From the NCBI RefSeq assembly GCF_003024195.1, contig NZ_KZ679062.1, positions 28,789-92,788 on the forward strand: a stretch of 64,000 nt of DNA, given 5' to 3'. Shown here piece by piece: positions 1 through 7,345 of the stretch; within the stretch, counting starts at the first letter, position 1, and every line of letters starts with the position of its first letter. The notes under the pieces were generated by a model. The model was not told where the DNA came from, made no database searches, and saw nothing but the letters and a program-made list of their open reading frames with translations. The position numbers and the translations under genes were made by a program. The stretch is from Streptomyces dioscori. GTDB lineage: Bacteria; Actinomycetota; Actinomycetes; Streptomycetales; Streptomycetaceae.

Positions 1-132
1 ATGGACGCCGGACGGGTACGGGCGGTGGGCACCCACCGCGAACTCGTCGCGGGCGACCCGCTGTACGCGGAACTCGCCGCCACGCAGTTCCTCGCGGCGG
101 AGGACGACACACGTGCGCCGGAGAACGTCTGA
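1..132 (+). CDS. C-terminal end of an ABC-type exporter (ATPase half), partial
   Basis: The first 43 codons of the window are open in frame 1 and end at a TGA. The peptide reads through VRAVGTHRELVAGDPLYAEL and ATQFL. A turn of the form GTHxELLxxDPxYxxL just after the H-loop is typical of the last residues of the nucleotide-binding domain of type IV ABC exporters (MsbA/LmrA-like). The ATG at base 1 is probably an internal methionine and the gene begins left of the window. Substrate cannot be told from this fragment. It ends 79 bases before the stop of the convergent oxidoreductase gene. Confidence 0.75.
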   Translation: MDAGRVRAVGTHRELVAGDPLYAELAATQFLAAEDDTRAPENV

Positions 133-210
133 GGGGTGACGTACGGCCCGCGCGTGGTTGTACCGGCGGCTGCCGCACGGGGCCGGTCGGCCCGCCGGAG
201 CAGGATCCGT

Positions 211-1233
211 CTAGGCAACCGTGAGCACGATCTTGCCCCGGACATGGCCTCGGGCGGCGCGTTCGTGCGCGGCGCGGGCCTCCGCGAGCGCGAACGTGCT
301 GTCGATCTCGACGCGCACCGTGCCCGCGTCGAGCAGGCGCCCCAGTTCGGCGAGCTGCGTGCCGTCCGAGCGGACCTGTGCGGTCGAGACCGTGATGCCC
401 AGCTTCGCGACCTCCTCGTCGTCGAACTCGCCGAGGAACACCGGGAAGAGGGCGCCACCGCGCTTGAGCGTGCGCAGGAAGCGGCTGCTGTGGGGACCGC
501 CGACGGTGTCGAGGACGAGGTCGGCGTCGTGGACGAGTTCCTCGGGACGGCTCGTGGTGTAGTCGATGAACCGGTCGGCGCCCAGCTCGCTCAGGAACGA
601 GGCGTGCGCGCCCGATGCCACCGCGACGACCCGCGCTCCCTTCCACTTCGCCAGTTGCACCGCGAAGTGCCCCACGCCGCCCGCGGCGCCGTTGACGACC
701 ACCGTCGTGCCGGGGCCGAGTGCCGTCGGACGGTGCCGCGCCTCCTGGAAGGGCGACGGATGATCGTGTCCGACCTCGATGAGGAACTGCCATGCCGTCA
801 GCCCGGCCATGGGTGCCCCGGCGGCGTGCACATGGTCGATGCCGGCCGGCTTGCGCGCGAGGTCCGAGGCGCGGGCGGCCACGTACTCGGCGTACGCGCG
901 GCCGTCGAAGCCGGGGAACCGCAGCAGCCCGAAGACCTCGTCGCCCACGGCGAAGCCGTCCACGTCCGCGGCCACGGCTTCGACCACGCCGGACACGTCC
1001 GTCCCCGGGATCACCGGCAGGCTGATCGTGGAGTCCGGCTCCCCGGGCACACTGGTCAGCCCGCCGCGCAAATACCGGTCCGGTGGGTTGACGCCGACCG
1101 CGTGCACGCGGACGAGCACCTCGCCCGGCCCCGGCACGGGCACCGGCACCTCGTCGTGGCGGAGCACCTCGGGGCCGCCGTGCTCATGCAGCCGGATCGC
1201 CCTCATCGTGTGTGCGGTCCTCTGTGCAGGCAT
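211..1233 (-). CDS. NADP-dependent zinc-free quinone oxidoreductase-like alcohol dehydrogenase (MDR family)
   Basis: A 340-residue medium-chain dehydrogenase/reductase. The GroES-like N-terminal half (MRAIRLHEHGGPEVL, then GVNPPDRYLRGG and PGTDVSGVV) is followed by the NADPH-binding turn NGAAGGVGHFAVQLA at about residues 181-195. The structural-zinc cysteines of true alcohol dehydrogenases are absent, so it belongs with quinone oxidoreductase/enoyl reductase-like members, which reduce quinones or reactive enones in the cytoplasm; the real substrate is unknown. Start chosen at the ATG of MPAQRT because an AAGGAG lies 7 bases upstream; a second ATG nine codons later is the other choice. It is transcribed away from a TetR gene and shares an intergenic region holding three operator-like repeats, so it is probably that regulator's target. 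Confidence 0.88.
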   Translation of the reverse strand: MPAQRTAHTMRAIRLHEHGGPEVLRHDEVPVPVPGPGEVLVRVHAVGVNPPDRYLRGGLTSVPGEPDSTISLPVIPGTDVSGVVEAVAADVDGFAVGDEVFGLLRFPGFDGRAYAEYVAARASDLARKPAGIDHVHAAGAPMAGLTAWQFLIEVGHDHPSPFQEARHRPTALGPGTTVVVNGAAGGVGHFAVQLAKWKGARVVAVASGAHASFLSELGADRFIDYTTSRPEELVHDADLVLDTVGGPHSSRFLRTLKRGGALFPVFLGEFDDEEVAKLGITVSTAQVRSDGTQLAELGRLLDAGTVRVEIDSTFALAEARAAHERAARGHVRGKIVLTVA

Positions 1234-1266
1234 CGTCTTCTCCTTCCCGCGCTGCGGGATAGACTT

Positions 1267-1329
1267 ATCCGGATCAGCGGTCCAGATAAGTGGACCACTG
1301 ATCCGAATATATGGACCACTGATCCGGAT
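1267..1329. promoter_or_regulatory. Triple operator-like repeat between tetR-type gene and oxidoreductase
   Basis: An 18-base unit TGGACC(A/G)CTGATCCG(A/G)AT occurs three times: on the minus strand at 1267-1284 and on the plus strand at 1291-1308 and 1312-1329. Copies 1 and 3 are 17/18 identical as an inverted pair. The cluster ends 15 bases before the GTG of the regulator and lies 34 bases upstream of the oxidoreductase start, so bound protein would control both genes. The outer TTATC/GATAA bases around copy 1 extend its symmetry. This looks like the binding site of the adjacent TetR-family repressor; that is inferred from position. Confidence 0.75.
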
Positions 1330-1344
1330 AGTCAAGGGGGACAG

Positions 1345-1938
1345 GTGCGGGCCGACGCCAGGAAGAACCGCGACCATGTGCTCGCCGTGGCGGGCGCCGC
1401 CGTCGCCGAGCACGGCGTCGACGTGTCGCTGCGCGACATCGCGCGCAGGGCGGATGTCGGGCTCGCCACGCTGCTCCGGCACTTCCCGACGCGCGAGGCA
1501 CTCCTCGAAGCCCTGCTCCACACGAGCTTCGAGGAGCTGACCGCGAAGGCGGACGCCCTCGAAACGTCGGCCTCGCCCGAGGACGCCCTCGTGTCGTGGC
1601 TGCGCGACTGCGTCGGCTGGACCACCGAGTACCGGGGCGTGACCGTGCTGATGGCCGCCGCCATCGAGGACACCGAGTCCGCGCTCCACGCCTCGTGCGT
1701 CACCCTGCGCGCGGCCGGCGCGCGGCTCCTCACCCGCGCCCAGGCCGTGGACGCGGCGCGCGGCGACATCGACGGCACCGACCTGTTCGCGCTGATCGCG
1801 GCGCTGGCCTGGCTCGGCGACCAGCCTTCGCTCGCGTCACGCGCCGGTCACCTCTTCGACGTGGTGGCGGGCGCGATCCTGACGGGTGCGGCGGCGGGCT
1901 CGGCGGTGGACGGCGGCGCCACGGAGGGCAGTCCCTAG
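1345..1938 (+). CDS. TetR/AcrR family transcriptional regulator
   Basis: 197 residues. The N-terminal 60 residues form a TetR helix-turn-helix (VAEHGVDVSLRDIARRADVG, then LATLLRHFPTREALLEALL). The rest is a helical ligand-binding domain with the SBP/TetR_C feel of KstR2- or YxaF-like repressors of small electrophiles. The GTG at 1345 is preferred: AGGGGGAC lies just upstream, and the preceding in-frame codons run through the operator repeats. Longer in-frame extension to the left is antisense to the oxidoreductase and is not real. Family members bind palindromic operators as dimers and let go on ligand binding; here the triple repeat immediately upstream suggests auto-repression and control of the divergent oxidoreductase. 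Confidence 0.9.
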   Translation: MRADARKNRDHVLAVAGAAVAEHGVDVSLRDIARRADVGLATLLRHFPTREALLEALLHTSFEELTAKADALETSASPEDALVSWLRDCVGWTTEYRGVTVLMAAAIEDTESALHASCVTLRAAGARLLTRAQAVDAARGDIDGTDLFALIAALAWLGDQPSLASRAGHLFDVVAGAILTGAAAGSAVDGGATEGSP

Positions 1939-2122
1939 GGGACGGCCGGGGTTCTCGGTCGGGTTGTCTGTCGCGGGATCGAGGGTTTTCCCCGTATCCG
2001 GGGGGCGGGATGCCGCCTATCGTCGTGGGAGCCACGTCCGAACCGTGGGTAACACCTTGAACGGTCGCCGCGCACAGCCGGTGGACGGTCGACCGGGAAC
2101 CGAGAGCCACCCCCCACAGGGT

Positions 2123-2177
2123 GGGGCCGAAAGGCCCCGCAGGGGCGGCCGACGCGAGCGGGCGTCGGCCGCCCCTG
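2123..2177. terminator. Tandem hairpins, probable terminator after the tetR-type gene
   Basis: The 329-base gap between 1939 and 2267 holds two adjacent perfect stems. The first is GGGGCC-GAAA-GGCCCC at 2123-2138, a six-pair stem with a GNRA loop. The second has 16 pairs, arms 2140-2155 and 2162-2177, and is followed by CCTTTCG. A run CCACCCCCC at 2108-2116 could pair with the GTGGGG that makes the first stem, giving an alternative fold. The strong second stem fits a Streptomyces terminator, which often lacks a long T run. Apart from these, I see no gene in the gap. Confidence 0.55.
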
Positions 2178-2267
2178 CCTTTCGTCGTGCGGGCGCATAC
2201 TTTCGGCGGCGCCTTTTCTCCTGTTGCGGGATGGTGCAACCGGCGCCCCGCGGGACAGGATGCCCGG

Positions 2268-2945
2268 ATGAAGGGTGATCTGTTTTCCAACGAGTACATG
2301 GTGCAGCCGGCCGCCACCGCGGGCATGAGCGTGCAGAACGCAAAATCGATCAGGTACGCCGTCAACGGCGAGATGCTGGCCCGGCAGGGCGCGATGATCG
2401 CCTACCGCGGCAGTCTGCAGTTCGAGCGCAAGGGCCAGGGCGTCGGCGGCATGCTCAAGCGCGCGGTCACCGGCGAGGGACTGCCGCTCATGGCGGTGCG
2501 CGGGCAGGGGGAGGCGTGGTTCGCGCACGAGGCGCAGAACTGCTTCATCATCGACATCGACCCCGGTGACGTCTTCACCGTCAACGGCCGCAACATCCTG
2601 TGCTTCGACGCGTCGTTGAAGTACGAGATCAAGACGGTGAAGGGCGCGGGCATGTCCGGCGGCGGACTGTTCAACAGCGTCTTCACCGGACAGGGCAGGC
2701 TCGGTCTGGTCTGCGACGGCAACCCGCTGGTCATTCCGGTCTCACCGCAGTGGCCGGTGTACGTCGACACGGACGCGGTCGTCGGCTGGACGGCCAACCT
2801 CCAGACGTCGCTGCACCGTTCGCAGTCCATCGGCTCGATGATCCGCGGCGGCTCGGGCGAGGCCGTGCAGCTGATGCTCCAGGGGGAGGGATACGTCGTC
2901 GTGAGGCCGAGCGAGGCCACACCGCAGAAGGCTCAGCAGCACTGA
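2268..2945 (+). CDS. AIM24 family protein
   Basis: 225 residues matching the AIM24 (TerD-neighbourhood, 'altered inheritance of mitochondria 24') family: MLARQGAMIAYRGSLQFERK, then GEGLPLMAVRGQGEAWFAHE, and a C-terminal QLMLQGEGYVVVRPSE. These proteins are beta-rich, often several copies per Streptomyces genome, with no agreed biochemical role; some occur near tellurite/stress genes. No signal peptide or membrane segment is seen. The ATG at 2268 follows a weak GGACAGGA; upstream in-frame codons pass through the hairpins and are unlikely to be translated. It stands alone, ending 112 bases before the stop of the convergent surface protein gene. Confidence 0.85.
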   Translation: MKGDLFSNEYMVQPAATAGMSVQNAKSIRYAVNGEMLARQGAMIAYRGSLQFERKGQGVGGMLKRAVTGEGLPLMAVRGQGEAWFAHEAQNCFIIDIDPGDVFTVNGRNILCFDASLKYEIKTVKGAGMSGGGLFNSVFTGQGRLGLVCDGNPLVIPVSPQWPVYVDTDAVVGWTANLQTSLHRSQSIGSMIRGGSGEAVQLMLQGEGYVVVRPSEATPQKAQQH

Positions 2946-2992
2946 CACGGTCGGCCCGGCAGCTTTTGTCCGTGGGCCGGTGGGGGCCGGTC

Positions 2993-3012
2993 GCGCAGTT
3001 CCCCGCGCCCCT
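2993..3012. repeat. Streptomyces intergenic repeat (GGGGCGCGGGGAACTGCGC family), one copy
   Basis: The core GCGCAGTTCCCCGCGCCCCT, the reverse complement of the motif that recurs through this window, sits between the convergent AIM24 and LASTG-protein genes. The following bases GGAGGGCGGGGG are a degenerate second arm. It may act as a transcription end for both genes, which is inferred only from location. Confidence 0.8.
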
Positions 3013-3057
3013 GGAGGGCGGGGGACTACGCCCCTGCCCTCCAGGGCCCGTCCGCCC

Positions 3058-4587
3058 TCAGGGCGCCGGCCTTCCGTTCGTCCGCCGACGCCACAGAACC
3101 GCGGCGGTGCCGGCGGCGAGCAGTGCTGCGGTGCCCGCGGTGGCGGGCAGGAGCAGGTCGGAGCCGGTCGAGGCGAGCGACCCGTCGCCGGTGCCGCCGA
3201 GCGAGCCACCGCTCACCGTGCCACCGGTCGTGCCCGTCCCCGCACCCGTGTCACCGCTGTCGGCCGTGCCGGCCGCGCTGTTCCCGTCGTCCGCGGGACC
3301 GTCGACGGGAACCGTGGTGCCCGTGTCGGACGGGTCGGCCGGTTCGTCGGTCGGGTCCGGGTCCGGGTCCGTGTCGCCGGGTGACGGATCGGGCGACGGC
3401 GGTGGGGACTCCGGGTCCGTCGGCGTCGGTGTCGGCGAGGGCGTCGGCGGCACCGGCGCCTTGAACACGGTGAGCGAGGCGTCCGAGGGACTCGCGACGA
3501 ACACCGCGTCGCCGCCCGGTTGAACCGCGATCGACGAGCTGCCCAACTGACCGTTGACGCCCGGTAGTTCGGCGCCCAGGTCGAGATCCTTGAGCGTCGC
3601 CGTGTCGTACACCGCGAGCTGCCCGACGCCGTCCCCCTCCTCCGGCGGGTTGCCCCAGTCCTGCCACACCGCGAACGCCCGGTCGGAGCGCGGGTCCACG
3701 GCGACATCGGCGATGGTGTCGCCCGGTTCCGCGTCGAAGGAGGCGGCCAGTTTCCCGGAGGCGATGTCGTACGCCTCCAGTACGGTGCCGCGCCCCGCCC
3801 ACAGCACCCCGCGACCGGTGTCCCACTCCAGGAAGGACACCGCGGCTCCGGAGCCGAGCGCGATCTCCTTGCCGTCCGGCGTGAAGTCGGCCGAACCGAC
3901 CCTGCGCAGCACGCCGTTGGTGTTGTCCGTCACCCAGATCTGCCCGGCCGCGGTGTCCACGGCGAGCGGGCCGCCGGTGGCGGGCAGGGTGAGGGAACGC
4001 TCCACGGTCACCGACGCCTCGCCGACGGCGACCTCCTCCAGTTTCGTCCCGCGCACGACCACCACCGTGCCGGCCTTCGCACCGGACCTGGCCTGCGTGA
4101 TCGACGTACCGGTGAGCCAGCCGCCGCTCCCCGACGCGTCCGCGTCCTTGGCGGCGGCGATCCCGCGCAGTCCGACGAGGTAGTGCACCCCGTCGCCCGG
4201 CAGCGGTCCCGCGAGGCGCTTGCCCGGCAGCTGGGCGGGCGCGCCCGTGCTGCCGGGAGACGTCTTCACCCAGCTCAGTACGTTGCCGGACGCCGGGTCG
4301 ACGGCGTAGACACCGGCCAGGCTGCCGTCCGGCGTACCGGCGACGGTGTCGGAGCCGACGTACAGCTTGCCCGACTCGGGGTGCAGCAGCAGGTCGAGCG
4401 GTTTGCCGACGGTCGTGAGGCGGGCCGTCCGCTCGTACCCGTCGGCCGCGGGCGGGTCGTCGGCGCCGACGGCGGGTGTGCTCACCGCGACGGCGGCGAG
4501 AACCACCGCCGTGACACCGGCCAGGGCGCCCGCCGCCCGGGGGCGGAGCAGATCGCTCCGCCCCCGGGTTCTGAGGGGCGCGGTCAC
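3058..4587 (-). CDS. LASTG sortase-substrate surface protein with beta-propeller-like ectodomain
   Basis: 509 residues. An N-terminal hydrophobic signal (about residues 18-43) is followed by repeats of the kind GKLYVGSDTVAGTPDG and GQIWVTDNTNGVLRRVG, as in six- or seven-bladed propellers of the YncE/NHL type. Then comes a long Pro/Thr/Asp-Ser wall-spanning stretch. The C-terminus has LASTG at residues 471-475, a hydrophobic helix and RRR, the layout of an LAxTG substrate of class E sortases. The GTG start overlaps the stop of the upstream secreted-protein gene (GTGA), so translation is coupled and both share the iron-box promoter. Related Streptomyces iron-repressed loci carry HtaA-type haem proteins; I see no HtaA domain here, so a haem or siderophore role is a guess. 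Confidence 0.8.
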   Translation of the reverse strand: MTAPLRTRGRSDLLRPRAAGALAGVTAVVLAAVAVSTPAVGADDPPAADGYERTARLTTVGKPLDLLLHPESGKLYVGSDTVAGTPDGSLAGVYAVDPASGNVLSWVKTSPGSTGAPAQLPGKRLAGPLPGDGVHYLVGLRGIAAAKDADASGSGGWLTGTSITQARSGAKAGTVVVVRGTKLEEVAVGEASVTVERSLTLPATGGPLAVDTAAGQIWVTDNTNGVLRRVGSADFTPDGKEIALGSGAAVSFLEWDTGRGVLWAGRGTVLEAYDIASGKLAASFDAEPGDTIADVAVDPRSDRAFAVWQDWGNPPEEGDGVGQLAVYDTATLKDLDLGAELPGVNGQLGSSSIAVQPGGDAVFVASPSDASLTVFKAPVPPTPSPTPTPTDPESPPPSPDPSPGDTDPDPDPTDEPADPSDTGTTVPVDGPADDGNSAAGTADSGDTGAGTGTTGGTVSGGSLGGTGDGSLASTGSDLLLPATAGTAALLAAGTAAVLWRRRTNGRPAP

Positions 4588-5141
4588 GAGAACGTGACCG
4601 GGAGGTAGACGTCGTACGAGCGGTTGCTGCTGCCGGTGTGGTCGGCGCGCGTCACGATCGCGCAGTCGACGTCCGTGCCGCAGACTTTGCCGGTCGCGAT
4701 GTTCGGGTTCACGTGCACGCTCACGTTGAACGAGCCGCCGGTGCCGTAGGTGGAGCTGTTGGCGACCGTGCCGCCGCCGAGGTTGGACACCCAGTGCGAG
4801 GCGCCCGTCGTGCCGGACTGGTCGGCGCCGCCCAGGCAGGGGGTCGGCCGGGAGGTGTACGTCGACGGGTTGCCCGGCTCGACACCCTCGGGGATCACAC
4901 ACAGGCCGACGTAGACACCCTGGAGCGTGTTGTAGCCGCTGCCGGAGACGGTGACGTTCTGCCCGGCGGCCGAGAGGCTGTCGGGGGCCGTCAGCGACAG
5001 GTTGTACGTCGTACCGCTCACCGTCACGGACCGCGTCGCGGTGGCGGCCGAGGCGGAGGTGGCGAGCCCGACCGTGAGCGCGGCGGCGGTGGCTCCGACG
5101 GCGGCGATACGGGCAGCACGGGAGAACAGGGCGGATCTCAT
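4584..5141 (-). CDS. Iron-regulated secreted protein, neocarzinostatin-like Ig fold
   Basis: 185 residues with a classic signal peptide ending ASA-A near residue 33. The mature part is beta-rich (VTVSGSGYNTLQGVYVGLCV, C-terminal YDVYLPVTF) with four cysteines, C81, C102, C154 and C160, spaced as two disulfides, much as in neocarzinostatin-family apoproteins. No enzyme motif is seen. A near-perfect iron box lies 32 bases upstream of the ATG, so expression should rise when iron is scarce. It is the first gene of a two-gene operon, overlapping the wall-anchored protein by four bases. Such small secreted partners are found next to haem-uptake surface proteins in actinobacteria; binding of an iron ligand is an inference. 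Confidence 0.75.
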   Translation of the reverse strand: MRSALFSRAARIAAVGATAAALTVGLATSASAATATRSVTVSGTTYNLSLTAPDSLSAAGQNVTVSGSGYNTLQGVYVGLCVIPEGVEPGNPSTYTSRPTPCLGGADQSGTTGASHWVSNLGGGTVANSSTYGTGGSFNVSVHVNPNIATGKVCGTDVDCAIVTRADHTGSSNRSYDVYLPVTFS

Positions 5142-5172
5142 GGGTAGTTGGCCTTTCAGAGGCGAGAACCAC

Positions 5173-5191
5173 TTAGGTAAGGCAAACCTAA
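5173..5191. promoter_or_regulatory. Iron box (DtxR/DmdR1/IdeR-type operator)
   Basis: TTAGGTAAGGCAAACCTAA is a 19-base interrupted palindrome that matches the actinobacterial DtxR/IdeR consensus TTAGGTTAGGCTCACCTAA at nearly every position. It lies 32 bases upstream of the secreted-protein start on the minus strand and 106 bases upstream of the ABC binding-protein start on the plus strand. Control of the minus-strand pair is very likely; control of the importer is possible. Confidence 0.9.
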
Positions 5192-5296
5192 GTTGAAGGT
5201 CAACGGGCCGTCAACCCGTGCCCCGGTGGGGCATGCGTGCCGGAACGGCGCAAACGTATGTAGTGATCATGTCAATCGACAGGTCATCATGCGCCC

Positions 5297-6322
5297 ATGC
5301 CGACGCCCCGAGACCGTTCCCGTGCGGGAAGCACGGGCAAGCTGATCGCCTGCGCGGTCGCCCTGGTGCTGGCTGTCGCGGCGTGCGGCGGCGACTCCGA
5401 CGACGCGGACGCGGGTGACGGCAAGGGCGGAGGCGGAGGCGGAGGCGGGGGCGGAAAAGGGCTGGAGCGGTCGAGCGTCACCGTCGCCGCGCTGCCCCTG
5501 GCGGACGACGCGCCCCTCTATCTCGCGCGCGACCGGGGGCTGTTCGAGAAGGAGGGCCTGGATGTCCGCATCCAGCCCGTCCAGCAGTCCATCCAGGCAC
5601 TGCCCGCCCTCTCCAAGGGGCAGGTCGACGTGATCGCGAGCGCGAACTACGTGACCTTCCTCCAGGCCCACGAGAAAGGCACGCTGGACCTGCGCATCCT
5701 CGCCGAGGGGGCCCGCGTCGCGCCCCACATGATGGACGTACTCGTCCCCGAGGACTCGGACATCCGCAGCGTCGCCGACCTCAAGGGCAAGAAGGTCGCC
5801 GTCAACATCCTCAACAACATCCAGTCGCTGACCCTGAACGCGATCCTCGGACAGCAGGGCGCGGGCCTGCCCGAGTACCGGCAGATCGCCTTCCCCCAGA
5901 TGGGAGTCGCCCTGGAGAAGGGCCAGGTCGACGCCGTGCACGCCGTCGAACCCTTCAACAGCGCCATCCAGAAGCAGCTGAACGCCCGCGTCCTCGTCGA
6001 CGGCGGGTCCGCCCCCGTGGAGTCCATCCCGATCAGCGGATACGTCACGACCGGCGACTACGCCTCCAAGAACCCGAGGACCGCGGCGGCCTTCCGGCGG
6101 GCGATCGCCGCGGCGGCGCGGATCGCCGCCCAGGACCAGGACGCCGTCCGCGAGGAACTGCCCGAGTACACCAAGGTGACCGCGGCCCAGGCCGAGTCGA
6201 TACGGCTGCCCGCCTACCCGGTGACCTCGGACGCGGCCGAACTGCGCCGCCTCACCGAACTCATGAAGGAACAGGGCCTGTTGGAGAAGCCGATCGATCC
6301 GGGAACGTTGCTGGTCGAGTGA
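5297..6322 (+). CDS. ABC transporter substrate-binding lipoprotein, NitT/TauT (SsuA-like) type
   Basis: 341 residues. The lipobox LAVAAC puts the lipidated cysteine at residue 30. A polyglycine linker (about residues 45-55, encoded by a GGCGGA repeat) precedes an NMT1/SsuA-like periplasmic-binding fold: PLYLARDRGLFEKEGLDVRI, then GQVDVIASANY, LKGKKVAVNI and EKGQVDAVHAVEP. Family members deliver sulfonates, nitrate, taurine or thiamine precursors to SsuC-type permeases; ligand is not predictable here. It begins an operon, overlapping the first permease by four bases. An imperfect inverted repeat around TGTCAATCGACA at 5270-5281 just upstream may be an operator, and an iron box lies further up in the shared promoter region. 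Confidence 0.88.
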   Translation: MPTPRDRSRAGSTGKLIACAVALVLAVAACGGDSDDADAGDGKGGGGGGGGGGKGLERSSVTVAALPLADDAPLYLARDRGLFEKEGLDVRIQPVQQSIQALPALSKGQVDVIASANYVTFLQAHEKGTLDLRILAEGARVAPHMMDVLVPEDSDIRSVADLKGKKVAVNILNNIQSLTLNAILGQQGAGLPEYRQIAFPQMGVALEKGQVDAVHAVEPFNSAIQKQLNARVLVDGGSAPVESIPISGYVTTGDYASKNPRTAAAFRRAIAAAARIAAQDQDAVREELPEYTKVTAAQAESIRLPAYPVTSDAAELRRLTELMKEQGLLEKPIDPGTLLVE

Positions 6323-7125
6323 GGCGCGGCGGCGGTGGCTCGGAACGCGTGCGGCGACGGCAGGAACTGCTCCTCGGCGCGCTCGGAGTGCTGCTCGCCC
6401 TCGGCCTGTGCGAGGCGGTCGGCAGGGCGGGCCTGGTACGGCGCGACTACCTGCCGCCCGTCTCCGAAGTCCTGACACGGGCCGTGGAGCTGGCGGGCGA
6501 CCCGCTCTTCCTGGACGGAGTCGGCGCCACCGTGCGCGCCTGGGCCCTCGGGCTGGGCCTCGCCTGCGCGATCGCCGTACCGCTGGGCCTGCTCCTCGGC
6601 AGCGTGCCCGTCGTCGACGAGGCGGTGCGCGCCGTCGTCGAGTTCCTGCGCCCGCTGCCGTCCGTCGCGCTGATCCCGCTGGTGTCGCTGCTGCTGGGTT
6701 CCGGTACGGAGACGAAGGTCGCGCTCATCGCGTACGCGTCCGTGTGGCCGATCCTCTACAACACCGTCTACGGCCTCGGCGAGACCGACCCGCTGGCCAA
6801 GGACACCCTGCGCGCGTTCGGCTTCGGCCGCCTGTCGGTCCTCCTGCGCGTCGAACTCCCCGCCACCGCGCCCTTCATCGCGGCCGGCCTGCGTATCTCC
6901 GCGGCCGTCGCCCTCATCCTGGCGGTCGCCACGGAGATCCTTGCGGGGTTCGGGGAAGGGCTCGGCATCTTCATCGCCCAGGCGGGCCTGGCGACGGACG
7001 GTACGCGGGATGTGCTGGCCGGGGTGGTGTGGGCGGGGGCCCTGGGGCTGGTCATCAACGGCGCGCTGGTGTGGGGGGAGAGACGATTGTTCCCCTGGAC
7101 ACCGGAACACCGGGGCGAGCGATGA
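6319..7125 (+). CDS. ABC transporter permease, SsuC/TauC type (first)
   Basis: 268 residues with about six hydrophobic segments (for example LLLGALGVLLALGLCEAVGR and LGLGLACAIAVPLGLLLGSV). The cytoplasmic EAA-like coupling loop is seen at DTLRAFGFGRLSVLLRVELP. It starts with GTG overlapping the binding-protein stop (GTGA), so they are co-translated. The downstream permease is a second, diverged member of the same family, meaning the transporter may use a heterodimeric channel rather than the usual homodimer. The stop is followed by an inserted palindromic repeat rather than by the next gene. Confidence 0.87.
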   Translation: MRRGGGGSERVRRRQELLLGALGVLLALGLCEAVGRAGLVRRDYLPPVSEVLTRAVELAGDPLFLDGVGATVRAWALGLGLACAIAVPLGLLLGSVPVVDEAVRAVVEFLRPLPSVALIPLVSLLLGSGTETKVALIAYASVWPILYNTVYGLGETDPLAKDTLRAFGFGRLSVLLRVELPATAPFIAAGLRISAAVALILAVATEILAGFGEGLGIFIAQAGLATDGTRDVLAGVVWAGALGLVINGALVWGERRLFPWTPEHRGER

Positions 7126-7132
7126 GGCTGTT

Positions 7133-7321
7133 CTCGCCCCCGCCGCCCCTACCCGTTCCCGTCAACGACTCGGGGGCGCTGCCCCCGAACCCCCGGTCCT
7201 CAAACGCCGGACGGGCTAATTTTCAGCCCGTCCGGCGTTTGAGGACGAGCGCGCAGCGCGATCAGGGGGCGAGGGGCGCAGCCCCATGCAGTGACGGGAA
7301 GGGTAAGGGCGGCGGGGGCGG
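7133..7321. repeat. Palindromic mobile-like element, copy A
   Basis: A ~189-base non-coding element. Its ends are inverted repeats: 7133-7163 (CTCGCCCCCGCCGCCCCTAC onward) against roughly 7293-7320, with a few mismatches. A perfect 22-base centre palindrome has arms 7196-7217 and 7225-7246 (core CGTCCGGCGTTTGAGGAC) and a 7-base loop AATTTTC. It sits inside the importer operon between the two permease genes. Copy B at 8903-9095 is the same element in the opposite orientation. No open frame of interest lies inside, so if it moves it would need an outside transposase, like a MITE. Confidence 0.85.
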
Positions 7322-7345
7322 AAAACCCCTTGGCGAGGCCCGCCG

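Noticed and set aside
136..1938. 600-residue plus-strand frame over the oxidoreductase and TetR genes
   Set aside because: Only its last 197 codons look like protein (TetR); the rest is antisense to a clear oxidoreductase and runs through the operator repeats.
1939..2267. Riboswitch (cyclic-di-AMP or cobalamin type) upstream of the AIM24 gene
   Set aside because: None of the conserved core sequences of those classes could be found; plain hairpins explain what is seen.
3058..5172. 704-residue minus-strand frame joining the two iron-regulated genes
   Set aside because: The N-terminal 190 residues are an Arg/His-rich shadow of the secreted protein gene; the real downstream gene starts at a GTG overlapping that gene's stop.
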